The notes: a model not told the origin generated them from the letters alone. Shown: positions 17,292 through 25,566, counted from the first letter of the stretch. The stretch is 64,000 nucleotides of DNA from Aquimarina sp042434915 (GCF_042434915.1 NZ_CP170198.1:124001-188000), one strand, 5' to 3'. Translations and numbers: made by a program.

Positions 17292-17301
17292 TAGTTTACG
17301 T

Positions 17302-17328
17302 TTTGTATACGTTCTGTATACAAATATA
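17302..17328 (-). promoter_or_regulatory. Promoter with overlapping 9-bp dyad operator
   Basis: TTTGTATAC (17302-17310), 5 bp, GTATACAAA (17316-17324): a perfect inverted repeat that overlaps the minus-strand -7 box TATATTTG (17321-17328) and the expected transcription start. A protein bound here would block the promoter. Confidence 0.6.
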
Positions 17329-17568
17329 TCAAAAATCCTAAGTAAACACTATAGGATATATGTTTTGTTTAGACGGCGAAGTTTTGCGGTAAAACCGCAG
17401 ACAACTTATTAAGGTTTGTATGTATCTTGGTCTTATATTCATGCATTTATTATCTACCCCGGTAACAAAAAAAATCATATCAGTCACGTTGTGATATGCA
17501 GTTTATTTAATTTAAGAGTGTTGTGTCTTAATTAGTTGATTATATTAGTATGTATAAAACATATAGAT

Positions 17569-17793
17569 ATGAAAAAATTAACCACAGTATTTTTAGTAAT
17601 TGCTGCAGTAGCCTTCACTTCATGTTCTGATACAAGTTTAGAAGAGAATGAAGAAATCTTACAGTTTGATTCAACCAGTATTGATAAAGAAGACTATGAA
17701 GTTCCTCCTAACGGGCTTACAACAGAAAAGCCAAATACACTCTCCACAAGTACAATCGACAAGGAGGACTACGAAGTTCCGGATAACGGGTAA
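17569..17793 (+). CDS. Small lipoprotein with two C-terminal IDKEDYEVP repeats
   Basis: 74 aa from the ATG at 17569; an upstream in-frame ATG at 17536 would add 11 residues before a normal signal peptide and is less likely. The signal peptide ends in the lipobox FTSC. The mature part is short and acidic and contains SIDKEDYEVPPNG and TIDKEDYEVPDNG as a spaced repeat; the second ends the protein. The two repeat units differ at several synonymous third positions, so the peptide rather than the DNA seems conserved. Function unknown. Confidence 0.65.
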   Translation: MKKLTTVFLVIAAVAFTSCSDTSLEENEEILQFDSTSIDKEDYEVPPNGLTTEKPNTLSTSTIDKEDYEVPDNG

Positions 17794-18271
17794 ACTTCAT
17801 TCAGCATTTATTAAAGGAGTAATAATCAGTATTATATTGATTGTTACTCCTTTTTTGTTTTATATATACAGATTTGCGCCAAAAGCAGAGAGTTGGGATC
17901 TTGGATTTATGGTTGTACAAAGCGGTGGTTTTGGTACAGTAATAGGTGCGGTACATGCCTTATTTACTAAAATCACGTTATGTCTTATCACAACAATGTG
18001 GTTTTTTACAGCTACCCAGTGGTGGCGATACGCAATACTAGTGCCTTTCAGTATGTTTTTGTTTCAATTATCGGGAGTAATTAATCAACATTTAGAGTAC
18101 ATTGATAATTATGATTTTTGGTACTCATTACCGATCATAATACCAATAGTTGCTATCATGATTATGATCTCTAGAAAATTAAATGATCAAACTAAAATTT
18201 TGGATCTAAGGAAGTATGTAGAGGATAAAATTGCAAGTATTAACTCAGAAAGGCAATCGCATGGTAAATAA
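17696..18271 (+). CDS. Membrane protein of unknown function, start uncertain
   Basis: The credible part begins after the lipoprotein stop with LHSAFIKGVIISIILIVTPFL and has about four helices (roughly ISIILIVTPFLFYIY, FTKITLCLITTMWFF, YAILVPFSMFLFQL, LPIIIPIVAIMIMI) and a charged C-terminal tail. No ATG lies at that point: the nearest in-frame starts are the ATG at 17696, deep inside the lipoprotein gene in another frame, or a TTG at 17837 that would cut the first helix. Either a rare start is used or the original start was lost. Paired with the lipoprotein upstream. Confidence 0.6.
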   Translation: MKFLLTGLQQKSQIHSPQVQSTRRTTKFRITGKLHSAFIKGVIISIILIVTPFLFYIYRFAPKAESWDLGFMVVQSGGFGTVIGAVHALFTKITLCLITTMWFFTATQWWRYAILVPFSMFLFQLSGVINQHLEYIDNYDFWYSLPIIIPIVAIMIMISRKLNDQTKILDLRKYVEDKIASINSERQSHGK

Positions 18272-18464
18272 AGACTCCTCATCTATTTTTATAAAATTGA
18301 CATCACTATCTATGCGCAATACGGGCAAGGATAAACATCACAAAGATGAATGGAAAGAAGTATTAAAGGATATTGATAATTATATTTTTGATACTTATAT
18401 GGAAGAAGAATCTTTAAACAACCAAAAAGGTCTGGACGCCTTAATTAAACCTAATTCTGATTAG
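18261..18464 (+). CDS. Small hypothetical protein
   Basis: 67 aa from the ATG at 18261, which overlaps the end of the membrane protein gene by 11 bp; an upstream TTG at 18231 is possible. Charged, soluble, ending ALIKPNSD. No family recognised. Its 3' end overlaps the convergent repressor gene by 14 bp. Confidence 0.5.
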   Translation: MVNKDSSSIFIKLTSLSMRNTGKDKHHKDEWKEVLKDIDNYIFDTYMEEESLNNQKGLDALIKPNSD

Positions 18465-18879
18465 TTTTATTATTAGATTCTTTTTCTCTGTTTATAGTCT
18501 GCTCTATATCAGATATACGATTCTCTGTAAAAGCCTTAGCGAGTAACATAAGTTCTTTGCGTACGGAGCTAATTTCTTTATGTACTTCACCCATAATATC
18601 CTCAGCCTTATCGTCCATACGATCATCGATCATCTCATCGATGGTTTTTTGTTTTGTTGCGTCTTCTCGTAGCATATCGCCTTCTCCAGTGATTAACCAG
18701 TGTATATCTAGTTCCTTATAAATACAGGAAATTTCCTGTATTATATCTGTGCCAATTGAAGCTTTATTCTTTATTTGTCTACCTGTATACCCGCCAGTCC
18801 TTCCTATGCTTACGTCAAACTTATTGAGACTAAGTCCTTTATGCTTTATAAATTGTTCTAAACGGTCAATTGGTTTCAT
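18451..18879 (-). CDS. Phage repressor-like HTH protein
   Basis: 142 aa from the ATG at 18879 (MKPIDRLEQFIKHKGLSLN); the open frame extends further upstream but those residues cover the operator region. The N-terminal half looks like the HTH of flavobacterial prophage repressors: the GLSLNKFDVSIG helix, GGYTGRQI recognition region, then the typical end WLITGEGDML. The C-terminal half is a charged coiled coil (residues about 80-140), not a LexA-type peptidase, so induction would not be by self-cleavage. Divergent from the early operon, as for a lysogeny regulator. Confidence 0.75.
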   Translation of the reverse strand: MKPIDRLEQFIKHKGLSLNKFDVSIGRTGGYTGRQIKNKASIGTDIIQEISCIYKELDIHWLITGEGDMLREDATKQKTIDEMIDDRMDDKAEDIMGEVHKEISSVRKELMLLAKAFTENRISDIEQTINREKESNNKTNQN

Positions 18880-18881
18880 AC

Positions 18882-18973
18882 TACAGTAAATTAAATGTAA
18901 AAATACTTGCTTATACAGTAAATTGATTGTATTATTGTGTAAACAAAACGACAACAAGTCGTAAACAAAAGTA
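18882..18973. promoter_or_regulatory. Repressor/early-operon control region with repeated motifs
   Basis: Between the divergent genes: an 11-bp direct repeat TACAGTAAATT at 18882-18892 and 18914-18924; GTAAACAAAA at 18939-18948 and 18961-18970; and an inverted repeat ACGAC-N5-GTCGT at 18948-18962. The minus strand has a consensus -7 box (TACTTTTG, 18966-18973) for the repressor gene. These are candidate operators for the repressor and an early Cro-like protein. The rightward promoter is less clear (TATTATTG at 18930 is one option). Confidence 0.55.
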
Positions 18974-19013
18974 AATAAAACCAGATTATAAATCACACAA
19001 CTCGTAGATAACT

Positions 19014-19286
19014 ATGATAACGGCACAAGAAAAAGAAAGCATAGAGCGGATTTTGGGAAGTAATTTCAATAGAAAAATTGCAGACCATTTAAAAAGTATG
19101 GGTGTCAAAAATTCACAAGACAAATATCATACTAGACAAGCAATATCCCATATCGTTAACGGTACTCGTGAAAACAAAGATATCGAAGGTGTGATTTTTA
19201 AATACGCCTATGATGAGTTAAACCGGCAGAGGGATGAAAAGGTATTTCGTGACAATTTTGTAGAACAATCAAAAAATGTTGCTTAA
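19014..19286 (+). CDS. Phage early protein, possible Cro-like regulator
   Basis: 90 aa, first gene rightward of the control region. The sequence IADHLKSMGVKNSQDKYHTRQAISHIVNG reads like a degenerate HTH unit, and the position opposite the repressor is that of Cro, but no family is firmly recognised. Its stop codon overlaps the next start by one base (TAATG). Confidence 0.6.
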   Translation: MITAQEKESIERILGSNFNRKIADHLKSMGVKNSQDKYHTRQAISHIVNGTRENKDIEGVIFKYAYDELNRQRDEKVFRDNFVEQSKNVA

Positions 19287-19426
19287 TGAGTTGTCGATTA
19301 CCCCTTATAAAAATAGATAAGCAGCGAGTAGTTTTTTTGGTCATTTTTTTACTGCTCCTGCTTACTCTATTGATTCATACTTACACCTTATTTATCATCC
19401 AACAAGCATTAATAAAAAACCCGTAG
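19286..19426 (+). CDS. Short single-helix membrane protein, 46 aa
   Basis: Starts in the TAATG overlap with the preceding gene, so translation is probably coupled. A basic head (SCRLPLIKIDKQR) is followed by one long hydrophobic helix (VVFLVIFLLLLLTLLI) and a short tail; the stop codon falls inside the hairpin at 19419-19440. Small early membrane proteins of prophages often act in exclusion or host takeover, but nothing here shows that. Confidence 0.5.
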   Translation: MSCRLPLIKIDKQRVVFLVIFLLLLLTLLIHTYTLFIIQQALIKNP

Positions 19427-19440
19427 CTGTAACTACGGGT
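19419..19440 (-). terminator. Strong hairpin, minus-strand terminator-like
   Basis: ACCCGTAG (19419-19426) pairs perfectly with CTACGGGT (19433-19440). The uninterrupted U tract would be on the leftward RNA (the A run is at 19413-19418); the rightward RNA has no T run. As no leftward gene lies upstream nearby, it may block antisense transcription or act as a processing site in the early transcript. Confidence 0.5.
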
Positions 19441-19476
19441 GACCATAATAATTAATTCTTTAAACTTCTAATTATC

Positions 19477-20070
19477 ATGAATTTCAAAAGTAGCAACAAT
19501 TTATCACCCTCACAAGACATCATCGCAGGTATTCTAAGTACAGATGATAGTATCGAGTTTTTTGGGATAAGATCTACCAAGCAGGTTAAATATATTCAAA
19601 ACGGTAATGTATTTGATTTTAACCAATTACATCCGAAACATTTTATAACGCTATACAATGCATATCGTAGAGATATCACTGCTTGTCACTATCTTAAAAC
19701 TGTTTCAAGAGACAGTGTTGCACAAGTAGAACTTTACACCTACTACTGCTACGGGGATCTGGATTACAAGCCGGATATGATTAATGGAGTTTTACAACCT
19801 GCAGAAAATTTTAGAGATAAAATAAACTGTCCATCCCTCAATTTTAAAAGTAAAAACATCACTATTGATGGCGCAGTCCTAACACCTCGGGATATTTATA
19901 TTATTGATATGGTTGCTAATGAACTTACCGATAAGTGCATAGCCGATTCTTTGGGCATAACCCTCTCTACCTTAGGATTTCATAAAAAAAATCTATTCAA
20001 AAAAATAAATGTGCAATCCAAGGTTGGCCTTATTAAAAAAGCTATGACCGAAAATATACCAATGTCATGA
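19477..20070 (+). CDS. LuxR-type HTH phage regulator
   Basis: 197 aa. The C-terminal 60 residues are a LuxR/NarL-type HTH: LTPRDIYIIDMVANELTDKC, then IADSLGITLSTLGFHKKNLFKKINV, the usual four-helix layout. The N-terminal about 130 residues resemble no receiver or autoinducer domain known to me. An early-expressed DNA-binding protein like this is a natural candidate for activating the late promoters described below, though that link is inference. Its last codons overlap the next gene (4 bp). Confidence 0.7.
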   Translation: MNFKSSNNLSPSQDIIAGILSTDDSIEFFGIRSTKQVKYIQNGNVFDFNQLHPKHFITLYNAYRRDITACHYLKTVSRDSVAQVELYTYYCYGDLDYKPDMINGVLQPAENFRDKINCPSLNFKSKNITIDGAVLTPRDIYIIDMVANELTDKCIADSLGITLSTLGFHKKNLFKKINVQSKVGLIKKAMTENIPMS

Positions 20071-20309
20071 CAAGATCATTAGAGCAAGTAATCTCAGAGC
20101 TTAACAGAGCCAAAGCCCAATTGGACCAATTGCAAAAGAGCGAAATATTTGATGCATCTGATAGAGCCATATTAGAACCTAAGTATCAAAAAACAATTAA
20201 AGATTTAGATGATGAGTATCATAAAGCAAAAATCAACGAGATCGAGGTCCATGACCCTATACGACTTGGATCATATCCAGGCAATCAAAAAGAGAGACCG
20301 CTACAATAA
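20067..20309 (+). CDS. Small coiled-coil phage protein
   Basis: 80 aa, strongly charged heptad pattern (LEQVISELNRAKAQLDQLQK) through about residue 60. It overlaps its neighbours on both sides (ATGA-type upstream, 59 bp downstream). Function unknown. Confidence 0.6.
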   Translation: MTRSLEQVISELNRAKAQLDQLQKSEIFDASDRAILEPKYQKTIKDLDDEYHKAKINEIEVHDPIRLGSYPGNQKERPLQ

Positions 20310-20427
20310 AAAAAATGCAAAGCTACAGCATAAGATTGATCTTTTATTGCAAGACTCTAAAGCTCAGCAAGTAAGTCCAGAGTCATTAACCGTAATCCAG
20401 TATTACAACAAATTCTTAAAGAGATGA
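20251..20427 (+). CDS. Small basic phage protein
   Basis: 58 aa from the ATG at 20251 (MTLYDLDHIQAIKKRDRYNK); an in-frame start at 20209 would overlap the preceding gene by 100 bp and is less likely. Basic helix, no family. It overlaps the next gene by 4 bp. Confidence 0.5.
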   Translation: MTLYDLDHIQAIKKRDRYNKKNAKLQHKIDLLLQDSKAQQVSPESLTVIQYYNKFLKR

Positions 20428-20648
20428 TATTACTATACGTACTATTTTTTACTTACCTCTCTGGTATTATACTTTCCTACATACTGTTGGTAATCGATGC
20501 TAGATTAACTAAGCTCAATAAACTTACGCGTCGTGTAGCGCTTATTGATAACCCATATTTTCCCGAATACATAGGGTTAACAAGCTGGCTAGGTGTCTAT
20601 ATTATTGCTAATGACATCAAACTTTCATTAAAAAAAAAGAACTTATGA
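20424..20648 (+). CDS. Small two-helix membrane protein
   Basis: 74 aa: an N-terminal helix (LLYVLFFTYLSGIILSYILLVI), a basic middle and a second weaker segment (GLTSWLGVYIIAND). ATGA overlaps join it to both neighbours. Encoded in an early phage operon; role unknown. Confidence 0.55.
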   Translation: MILLYVLFFTYLSGIILSYILLVIDARLTKLNKLTRRVALIDNPYFPEYIGLTSWLGVYIIANDIKLSLKKKNL

Positions 20649-20884
20649 TATATACGCTTTATATGTATCTAGTTGGTTTTGTTATCAGCTTATTTCTCCA
20701 ACTTTTAACAATACGATGGATTTTTATAGATATGAGATCCAAGGACGAATTAGCAACTAATCCTTTAAAATTAAGACACTACTGCCAATACTTTGCAGAA
20801 TCGCTGTTAAGCTGGTTTAACCTACCGCAAGCAATCATACAAGCAGTATGCGAATATCAAAACCTTAAAAATCATAACCGATGA
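20645..20884 (+). CDS. Small membrane protein
   Basis: 79 aa: one clear N-terminal helix (YMYLVGFVISLFLQLLTI), then a soluble part with FAESLLSWFNLPQAIIQAV. It has 4-bp overlaps with both neighbours. It shares its layout (N-terminal helix, short cytoplasmic tail) with the preceding gene, so the pair may act together (inference). Confidence 0.55.
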   Translation: MIYTLYMYLVGFVISLFLQLLTIRWIFIDMRSKDELATNPLKLRHYCQYFAESLLSWFNLPQAIIQAVCEYQNLKNHNR

Positions 20885-21231
20885 AAAAGATCAAAGTATT
20901 TATAGAAGATATAAAGTTTGGAATTGAACAGGTAAAAAGCCGCAGACGGGAACGTAGGATTATTGAGGCGAAGCTAAGAGCTGCGAGTATCGCGATGCAA
21001 GAACTTTCTAAAGCGTTTGATGCCGCAATTAGTCACACAATCCATAGGCAATCTTCAGTATATGGGTGTGCCGAACAGATTTTTGGGAAAGTAGGAGATG
21101 TTGTGGTTTTCGATGAACTCACCGAAAAAGAAGCATTACAACGCACCCTTAAAAAAGCCGAGCACGATGAGGATTATATCAAGGCAGCAGCCTTAAGAGA
21201 TCAACTCAAATCATTACACAATAATAAATAA
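20881..21231 (+). CDS. Phage protein with UVR-motif-like C-terminus
   Basis: 116 aa. The last about 35 residues (ALQRTLKKAEHDEDYIKAAA followed by LRDQLKSL) have the spacing of the UVR helical hairpin seen in UvrB/UvrC and McsA. The rest is basic and helical. Precedes the primase gene by 37 bp. Possible adaptor for a replication or repair protein; not demonstrated. Confidence 0.5.
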   Translation: MKKIKVFIEDIKFGIEQVKSRRRERRIIEAKLRAASIAMQELSKAFDAAISHTIHRQSSVYGCAEQIFGKVGDVVVFDELTEKEALQRTLKKAEHDEDYIKAAALRDQLKSLHNNK

Positions 21232-21268
21232 AGCCTACCATATATCCTTTAAAAACTGACAATACATA

Positions 21269-24200
21269 ATGGCTTATATCAACGACGACATAAAGCAACA
21301 AATACTAGATAAGGCTACCCTCGAGAATACACTTAATTCGTATCGATCAAATCCCAAAACAAAAGGATCACAGCTAGCATACGAGTGTCCCTTATGTCTT
21401 AAAAAAGACAAGCTAGAATATAGCAAAGCAAAAGATATTGTATCCTGTTTTTCTTGCGGGGTAAGTGCTAAGAAGCCTGTCGATTATTTAATGAAGTTTC
21501 ATGGCAACGAGTATCCCGAGGCGTTAGAGAATCTCGCAATTATAGAAAATATTTCACTCACTCCTCCTGCACACATCAAAAAAAAGAAAGCTACTCGCAC
21601 AAAAAAAGCGCTCGAGAATAGCACACATACATTCTGCGCCAACCAACTACATGATAGCGGCCTTACCACAGAGGATATAACCGCAATGGTGTATGTAGAT
21701 CCAGAGACTCGCAAAGAAAAGCCAACCATGTATAGTGGTGCCAAGGATGAGCGTTGGCAGATCATCTATGGGGATGATATGATCATTGACTACTATGATC
21801 TTGAAGGTAGACAAATGTATTATTACCGTAAGGATCGCGCTGGCAAACCTACTGGTAAACAATTACCATTTAGACGTATTAGATTTCAAAACCCTGAGCT
21901 GCATAAAGACAAAAATGGAAAACCTGCCAAGTATATGTCGCCCTATGGTAGTGAGAGTAAAATCTACATACCACAAGCGATACGTAACAAGTATGCTCGA
22001 GGTGCAGTGATTAAAACTTTATATCTGCAAGAGGGTGAAAAGAAAGCTGAAAAAGCTACCAAACACAAAATGATGTCTGTGGGTGTTATGGGGATTCATA
22101 ACATCGCATACAACAAACGATTACCTGCCGAGTTTGAAGCGATTATCAAAAAATGTAAGGTAGAAAATGTAGTATTTGTTTTAGATGAAGACTGGGATCA
22201 CCTAAGTGGTAAAATCGATAGTAATAACGCTGCCGATATGCGACCACGTTCGTTTTATAGGGCGGTACTTAACTTTAGAAATCACTTTTATGCCTTTACT
22301 AACAATGATATCTATCTCAAGATACTTTTTGCCACAATAAACAATAATCCAGAAGGAGATAAAGGTATTGATGATTTACTCAATAACTCACTGCGTGGTA
22401 AAGAGGATTCACTACAGCCGTTATGTGAGAAGGCAATTGTGGATCCAGCTGGAGATGGCAAATGGTTAACCTTTAGAGATATCACAACACGTAGCGATTA
22501 CCAATTGCTAGAGTATTGGCACTTACAAAATAAAGACAGCTTTATTAACCATTATAAAGATGAACTAAGCAAACTACCAGAGTTTAAATATGGCAAGGTA
22601 AAGTATCGAATTACCGATGGTGAGATCGTACTGGCACAACCGCTCTTAGATCATGAGACTTACTGGAATACAGAAAAGTCAAAAACGGGTGATAAATACT
22701 CATTTAATTATAAGCGCTGCTACACTTTTTTACAAAATCGAGGATTTGGTAGGTACCATGTAGGCAAAGGAAAATGGATTTGGATAAAAAAAGAAGATAA
22801 TATTGTGGCCGAAGTAGATGCTGGCCAGATCAAGGATTACGTAATTGATTTCACTAAATATAACATTAATCAGGAAGCAGTAGAGAACATGTTATATTCT
22901 GGTGGTACCAGATATTTGGGTCAGGACAGTTTAAGTAACTTAGAGTTTAACGATCTCAACTTACACTTGCCAGGCAAGGCCATTCAATACCTGTATTTTA
23001 AAAATTGTTATTGGAAAATCACTGACGCGGGTATTGAAGAAACTCCGCTCAAAGAAATTGAAGGTGATGTATGGAAGGATAAGCTGCGTGATTTTGAACC
23101 TACACAGTTACCACCTTTACTTAAAGAAGTTCACAAACTTACGCCCGCAGATGCCAAGGAGAATCCAGAACTTAAAAATTTTATAGGCGAGTATACTATT
23201 GATTTTTCCCAAGATGGGGAGCGTTCACATATGTTACAATTTCTGTTTAACACTTGCCGCTTTTCCAAAAAACCGATTACAGAGTATGCATATGATGAGA
23301 TTTTTCACACCACTAGACACCTACTTTCCAAATTAACAGCTATCGGCTATATGCTGCATCGTTATCGCAATGCAAATATGCAAAAAGCCGTGATCGGTAT
23401 GGATGCTAAAATGAGCGAAGTTGGTGCCTCCAACGGGCGTAGTGGTAAGTCGATCATTGGTATGTTGTTAGAGCATTTAATACCCACAGTCACCATACCT
23501 GGTAAAAAAAGAGATTTAGTAGAGGATCGTTTTATTTTTGAAGAAGTAGATGAGCGTACCGAGTGTGTATTTATTGATGATGTGCGATTAAATTTTGATC
23601 TCGAAGCATTGTTCCCACATATCACTGGCAAATTTACAGTAGAGAAAAAAGGATTTGGTAAACAAACCTTACCATCCCATCTCCCACAAAAATTTTACAT
23701 CACCACGAATCACGCGCTCAAAGGTGATGGCGGATCTTTTGAAGACCGACAGATATTACTAGGGTTTAGCGACTGGTATAATAACAAGCATAAGCCAATT
23801 CATGACTTTGGAGTATTGTTTTTTGATGAGTGGGATAATGATCAACATAATCTCACATACAACATGGCTGCTCTGTGTTTGCACCTATATTTTAAGCATG
23901 GTATTATCGAGGCTCCGCAAGAGGAACTCAATATGCGTAAACTAAGACAAGATCTTGGTGAAACTTTTCTTGACTGGGCAAATGTCTACTTTGCCCGACC
24001 AGATAACATTAACTGCAGAGTACTCAAATTTAATATGTGGAAGGTTGATAAGGGTACTCCGGATCACCGTATACATGGTGATGGATTTCTCAACGTATAC
24101 CCACAAGAAGATAAGTGGACCAAGATAAACAAGTTTAAAGATAAGCTTAGAAAATATGCTCACTTTAAAGGATGGAAATATAATCCAAGTGCCGATGGTG

Positions 24201-24325
24201 GGGATATTAAAACAGGTGGCAAAGAGTACATTGAGATGTTTGTGCCACCCGATCTGTACGATAAAATTTTAAAAGAAGATCAGTCTATAAAAGATGAAGA
24301 AAACCCCTTTGATGCCACCGAATGA
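21269..24325 (+). CDS. Phage primase-helicase (CHC2 zinc finger, Toprim, P-loop ATPase)
   Basis: 1018 aa. A zinc-finger module CPLCLKKDKLEYSKAKDIVSC plus FSCG lies at about residues 39-63 (CHC2 type). A Toprim-like block follows: LYLQEGEKKAEKA near residue 253 and NVVFVLDEDWD near residue 303. The C-terminal third has a Walker A SNGRSGKS near residue 720 and a Walker B CVFIDD near residue 767, as in D5/SF3-type phage helicases. It would make primers and unwind DNA at the phage origin. It is the main replication gene; its stop overlaps the next start by 4 bp. No separate phage DNA polymerase gene is visible. Confidence 0.85.
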   Translation: MAYINDDIKQQILDKATLENTLNSYRSNPKTKGSQLAYECPLCLKKDKLEYSKAKDIVSCFSCGVSAKKPVDYLMKFHGNEYPEALENLAIIENISLTPPAHIKKKKATRTKKALENSTHTFCANQLHDSGLTTEDITAMVYVDPETRKEKPTMYSGAKDERWQIIYGDDMIIDYYDLEGRQMYYYRKDRAGKPTGKQLPFRRIRFQNPELHKDKNGKPAKYMSPYGSESKIYIPQAIRNKYARGAVIKTLYLQEGEKKAEKATKHKMMSVGVMGIHNIAYNKRLPAEFEAIIKKCKVENVVFVLDEDWDHLSGKIDSNNAADMRPRSFYRAVLNFRNHFYAFTNNDIYLKILFATINNNPEGDKGIDDLLNNSLRGKEDSLQPLCEKAIVDPAGDGKWLTFRDITTRSDYQLLEYWHLQNKDSFINHYKDELSKLPEFKYGKVKYRITDGEIVLAQPLLDHETYWNTEKSKTGDKYSFNYKRCYTFLQNRGFGRYHVGKGKWIWIKKEDNIVAEVDAGQIKDYVIDFTKYNINQEAVENMLYSGGTRYLGQDSLSNLEFNDLNLHLPGKAIQYLYFKNCYWKITDAGIEETPLKEIEGDVWKDKLRDFEPTQLPPLLKEVHKLTPADAKENPELKNFIGEYTIDFSQDGERSHMLQFLFNTCRFSKKPITEYAYDEIFHTTRHLLSKLTAIGYMLHRYRNANMQKAVIGMDAKMSEVGASNGRSGKSIIGMLLEHLIPTVTIPGKKRDLVEDRFIFEEVDERTECVFIDDVRLNFDLEALFPHITGKFTVEKKGFGKQTLPSHLPQKFYITTNHALKGDGGSFEDRQILLGFSDWYNNKHKPIHDFGVLFFDEWDNDQHNLTYNMAALCLHLYFKHGIIEAPQEELNMRKLRQDLGETFLDWANVYFARPDNINCRVLKFNMWKVDKGTPDHRIHGDGFLNVYPQEDKWTKINKFKDKLRKYAHFKGWKYNPSADGGDIKTGGKEYIEMFVPPDLYDKILKEDQSIKDEENPFDATE

Positions 24326-24579
24326 AACCTTGGGAAAAAATACTGCAGCACTTTGATATCACAGTCACTACTTGCCATGAATATGGCAAAGAGTTGATTG
24401 TGGTAACAGATCCCAAAGCAGCAGTAATCCCCAAAGGCATATATGTGTTTAACCAAGAAACCGATCCGGTACTCAACATAAAAACCACCCCAAAACTTTT
24501 AAATCAATACAGAAAACGAGAGCTAACCAAAGCAAAAATCAAAATCGCTAATAAAATAATTAAAAAAGTATTTCAATAA
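24322..24579 (+). CDS. Small phage protein of unknown function
   Basis: 85 aa, N-terminal beta-rich half (ELIVVTDPKAAVIPKGIYVF) and basic C-terminal helix (KAKIKIANKIIKKVF). Overlaps the primase gene by 4 bp and the methylase start by 1 bp (TAATG). No family. Confidence 0.6.
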   Translation: MKPWEKILQHFDITVTTCHEYGKELIVVTDPKAAVIPKGIYVFNQETDPVLNIKTTPKLLNQYRKRELTKAKIKIANKIIKKVFQ

Positions 24580-25424
24580 TGTCAGGTAACCAAAACAAAC
24601 TCATAGCATTTAATTACTTCGGAGGTAAATTTAGTTGGATAGATCAACTATATGCCTATTTTCCTAAAGATTTCAAACATTTAGTGGATGTATTCGGCGG
24701 CTCATTTGTTGTTTCTATTAACTATCAAGGTAAAGTGATCAAAACAGCGAATGATCTTAATCAAGAGGTCGTTAATTTCTTTAGAGTGCTGCGTGATTAT
24801 GAAGAAAAATTAGTAACACTTTTAGAATTAACTCCAGTATCACTTGAAGAATACAACAACTGTTATTTCTGGCATCCAGATCCTATAGAACGCGCAAGAC
24901 GGTTTTATGTACGTGCAAGACAGTCATTTTTCGGTTTAGGTCTGCAACGTAGGAACAAGGGTTGGCACATGGCTAAAACTCAGGTTAATTGTAAAGGAGG
25001 TGAAACGGTTTCAAGATTTACTAATGGTATTGTAAAACTCAAGGACGTGGCCAGAGCAATTACATCAGAATTCCAGATTACCAACTTTTCATATGCCGAG
25101 GTAATTAATAAGATTGATTTTGAAGAAGCATTTTTCTATTGCGACCCTCCATATCCCCTTCAGAGCAGAAAGTCGAAAAATGACTATAAGCACGAGTTCA
25201 CTGATAAGGATCACATCGATTTAGCTACAAGATTACAGAAAGTGAAGGGTATGGCTATGATATCGGGTTACGACTGCGGATTAATGCGCGAATTGTATAG
25301 CGAATGGAATTTTATAAAGTTCCCGTCAAAATTGAACAATATAAGATCAGGTAAGGTTGAGGAGTGTATCTGGTTCAATTATCCTTATAGTAAAACTAAA
25401 AAATCACAACTAAAACTATTTTAA
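24579..25424 (+). CDS. Dam-type DNA N6-adenine methyltransferase
   Basis: 281 aa, D12 class. The SAM-binding motif I is FNYFGGKFSW near residue 9 with VDVFGGSFVVSIN near 37, and the catalytic motif IV is YCDPPYP near residue 187. The family methylates adenine in short sites such as GATC; the site here is unknown. No restriction partner is encoded beside it, so it is probably a solitary phage methylase protecting phage DNA or altering regulation. Confidence 0.85.
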   Translation: MSGNQNKLIAFNYFGGKFSWIDQLYAYFPKDFKHLVDVFGGSFVVSINYQGKVIKTANDLNQEVVNFFRVLRDYEEKLVTLLELTPVSLEEYNNCYFWHPDPIERARRFYVRARQSFFGLGLQRRNKGWHMAKTQVNCKGGETVSRFTNGIVKLKDVARAITSEFQITNFSYAEVINKIDFEEAFFYCDPPYPLQSRKSKNDYKHEFTDKDHIDLATRLQKVKGMAMISGYDCGLMRELYSEWNFIKFPSKLNNIRSGKVEECIWFNYPYSKTKKSQLKLF

Positions 25425-25426
25425 TC

Positions 25427-25546
25427 ATGAAAATTTTCACACACATGACTATTAACAACAGAATTGTAAAAGTTATCAATCTCACCGCCTTTTTGGATTT
25501 TTTAAAACAATTACCCGCTGCAGCGAGTAATGCGATTCATAGGTAA
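25427..25546 (+). CDS. Possible small protein, 39 aa
   Basis: ATG 2 bp after the methylase stop; reads MKIFTHMTINNRIVKVINL then a short hydrophobic FLDFLKQLPAAA and stop. It fills the gap in an otherwise tightly packed operon. No family; could be chance. Confidence 0.35.
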   Translation: MKIFTHMTINNRIVKVINLTAFLDFLKQLPAAASNAIHR

Positions 25547-25566
25547 AAGTTTTTAAAATTTTAGTT

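Noticed and set aside
17092..17412. A 106-codon plus-strand frame at the prophage edge
   Set aside because: It begins inside the tRNA remnant, its translation is unlike a protein, and the minus-strand 46-aa gene with promoter and dyad fits the same DNA better.
17473..17500. CATATCA...TGATATG inverted repeat with an A run on its left side
   Set aside because: Could be a weak minus-strand terminator for the repressor transcript, but it is far from that gene and the stem has only 7 bp, so no feature was recorded.
24579..25424. A restriction-modification system around the Dam methylase
   Set aside because: No restriction endonuclease is encoded next to it; the HNH-like gene 140 bp downstream resembles phage HNH proteins and has an incomplete catalytic motif.
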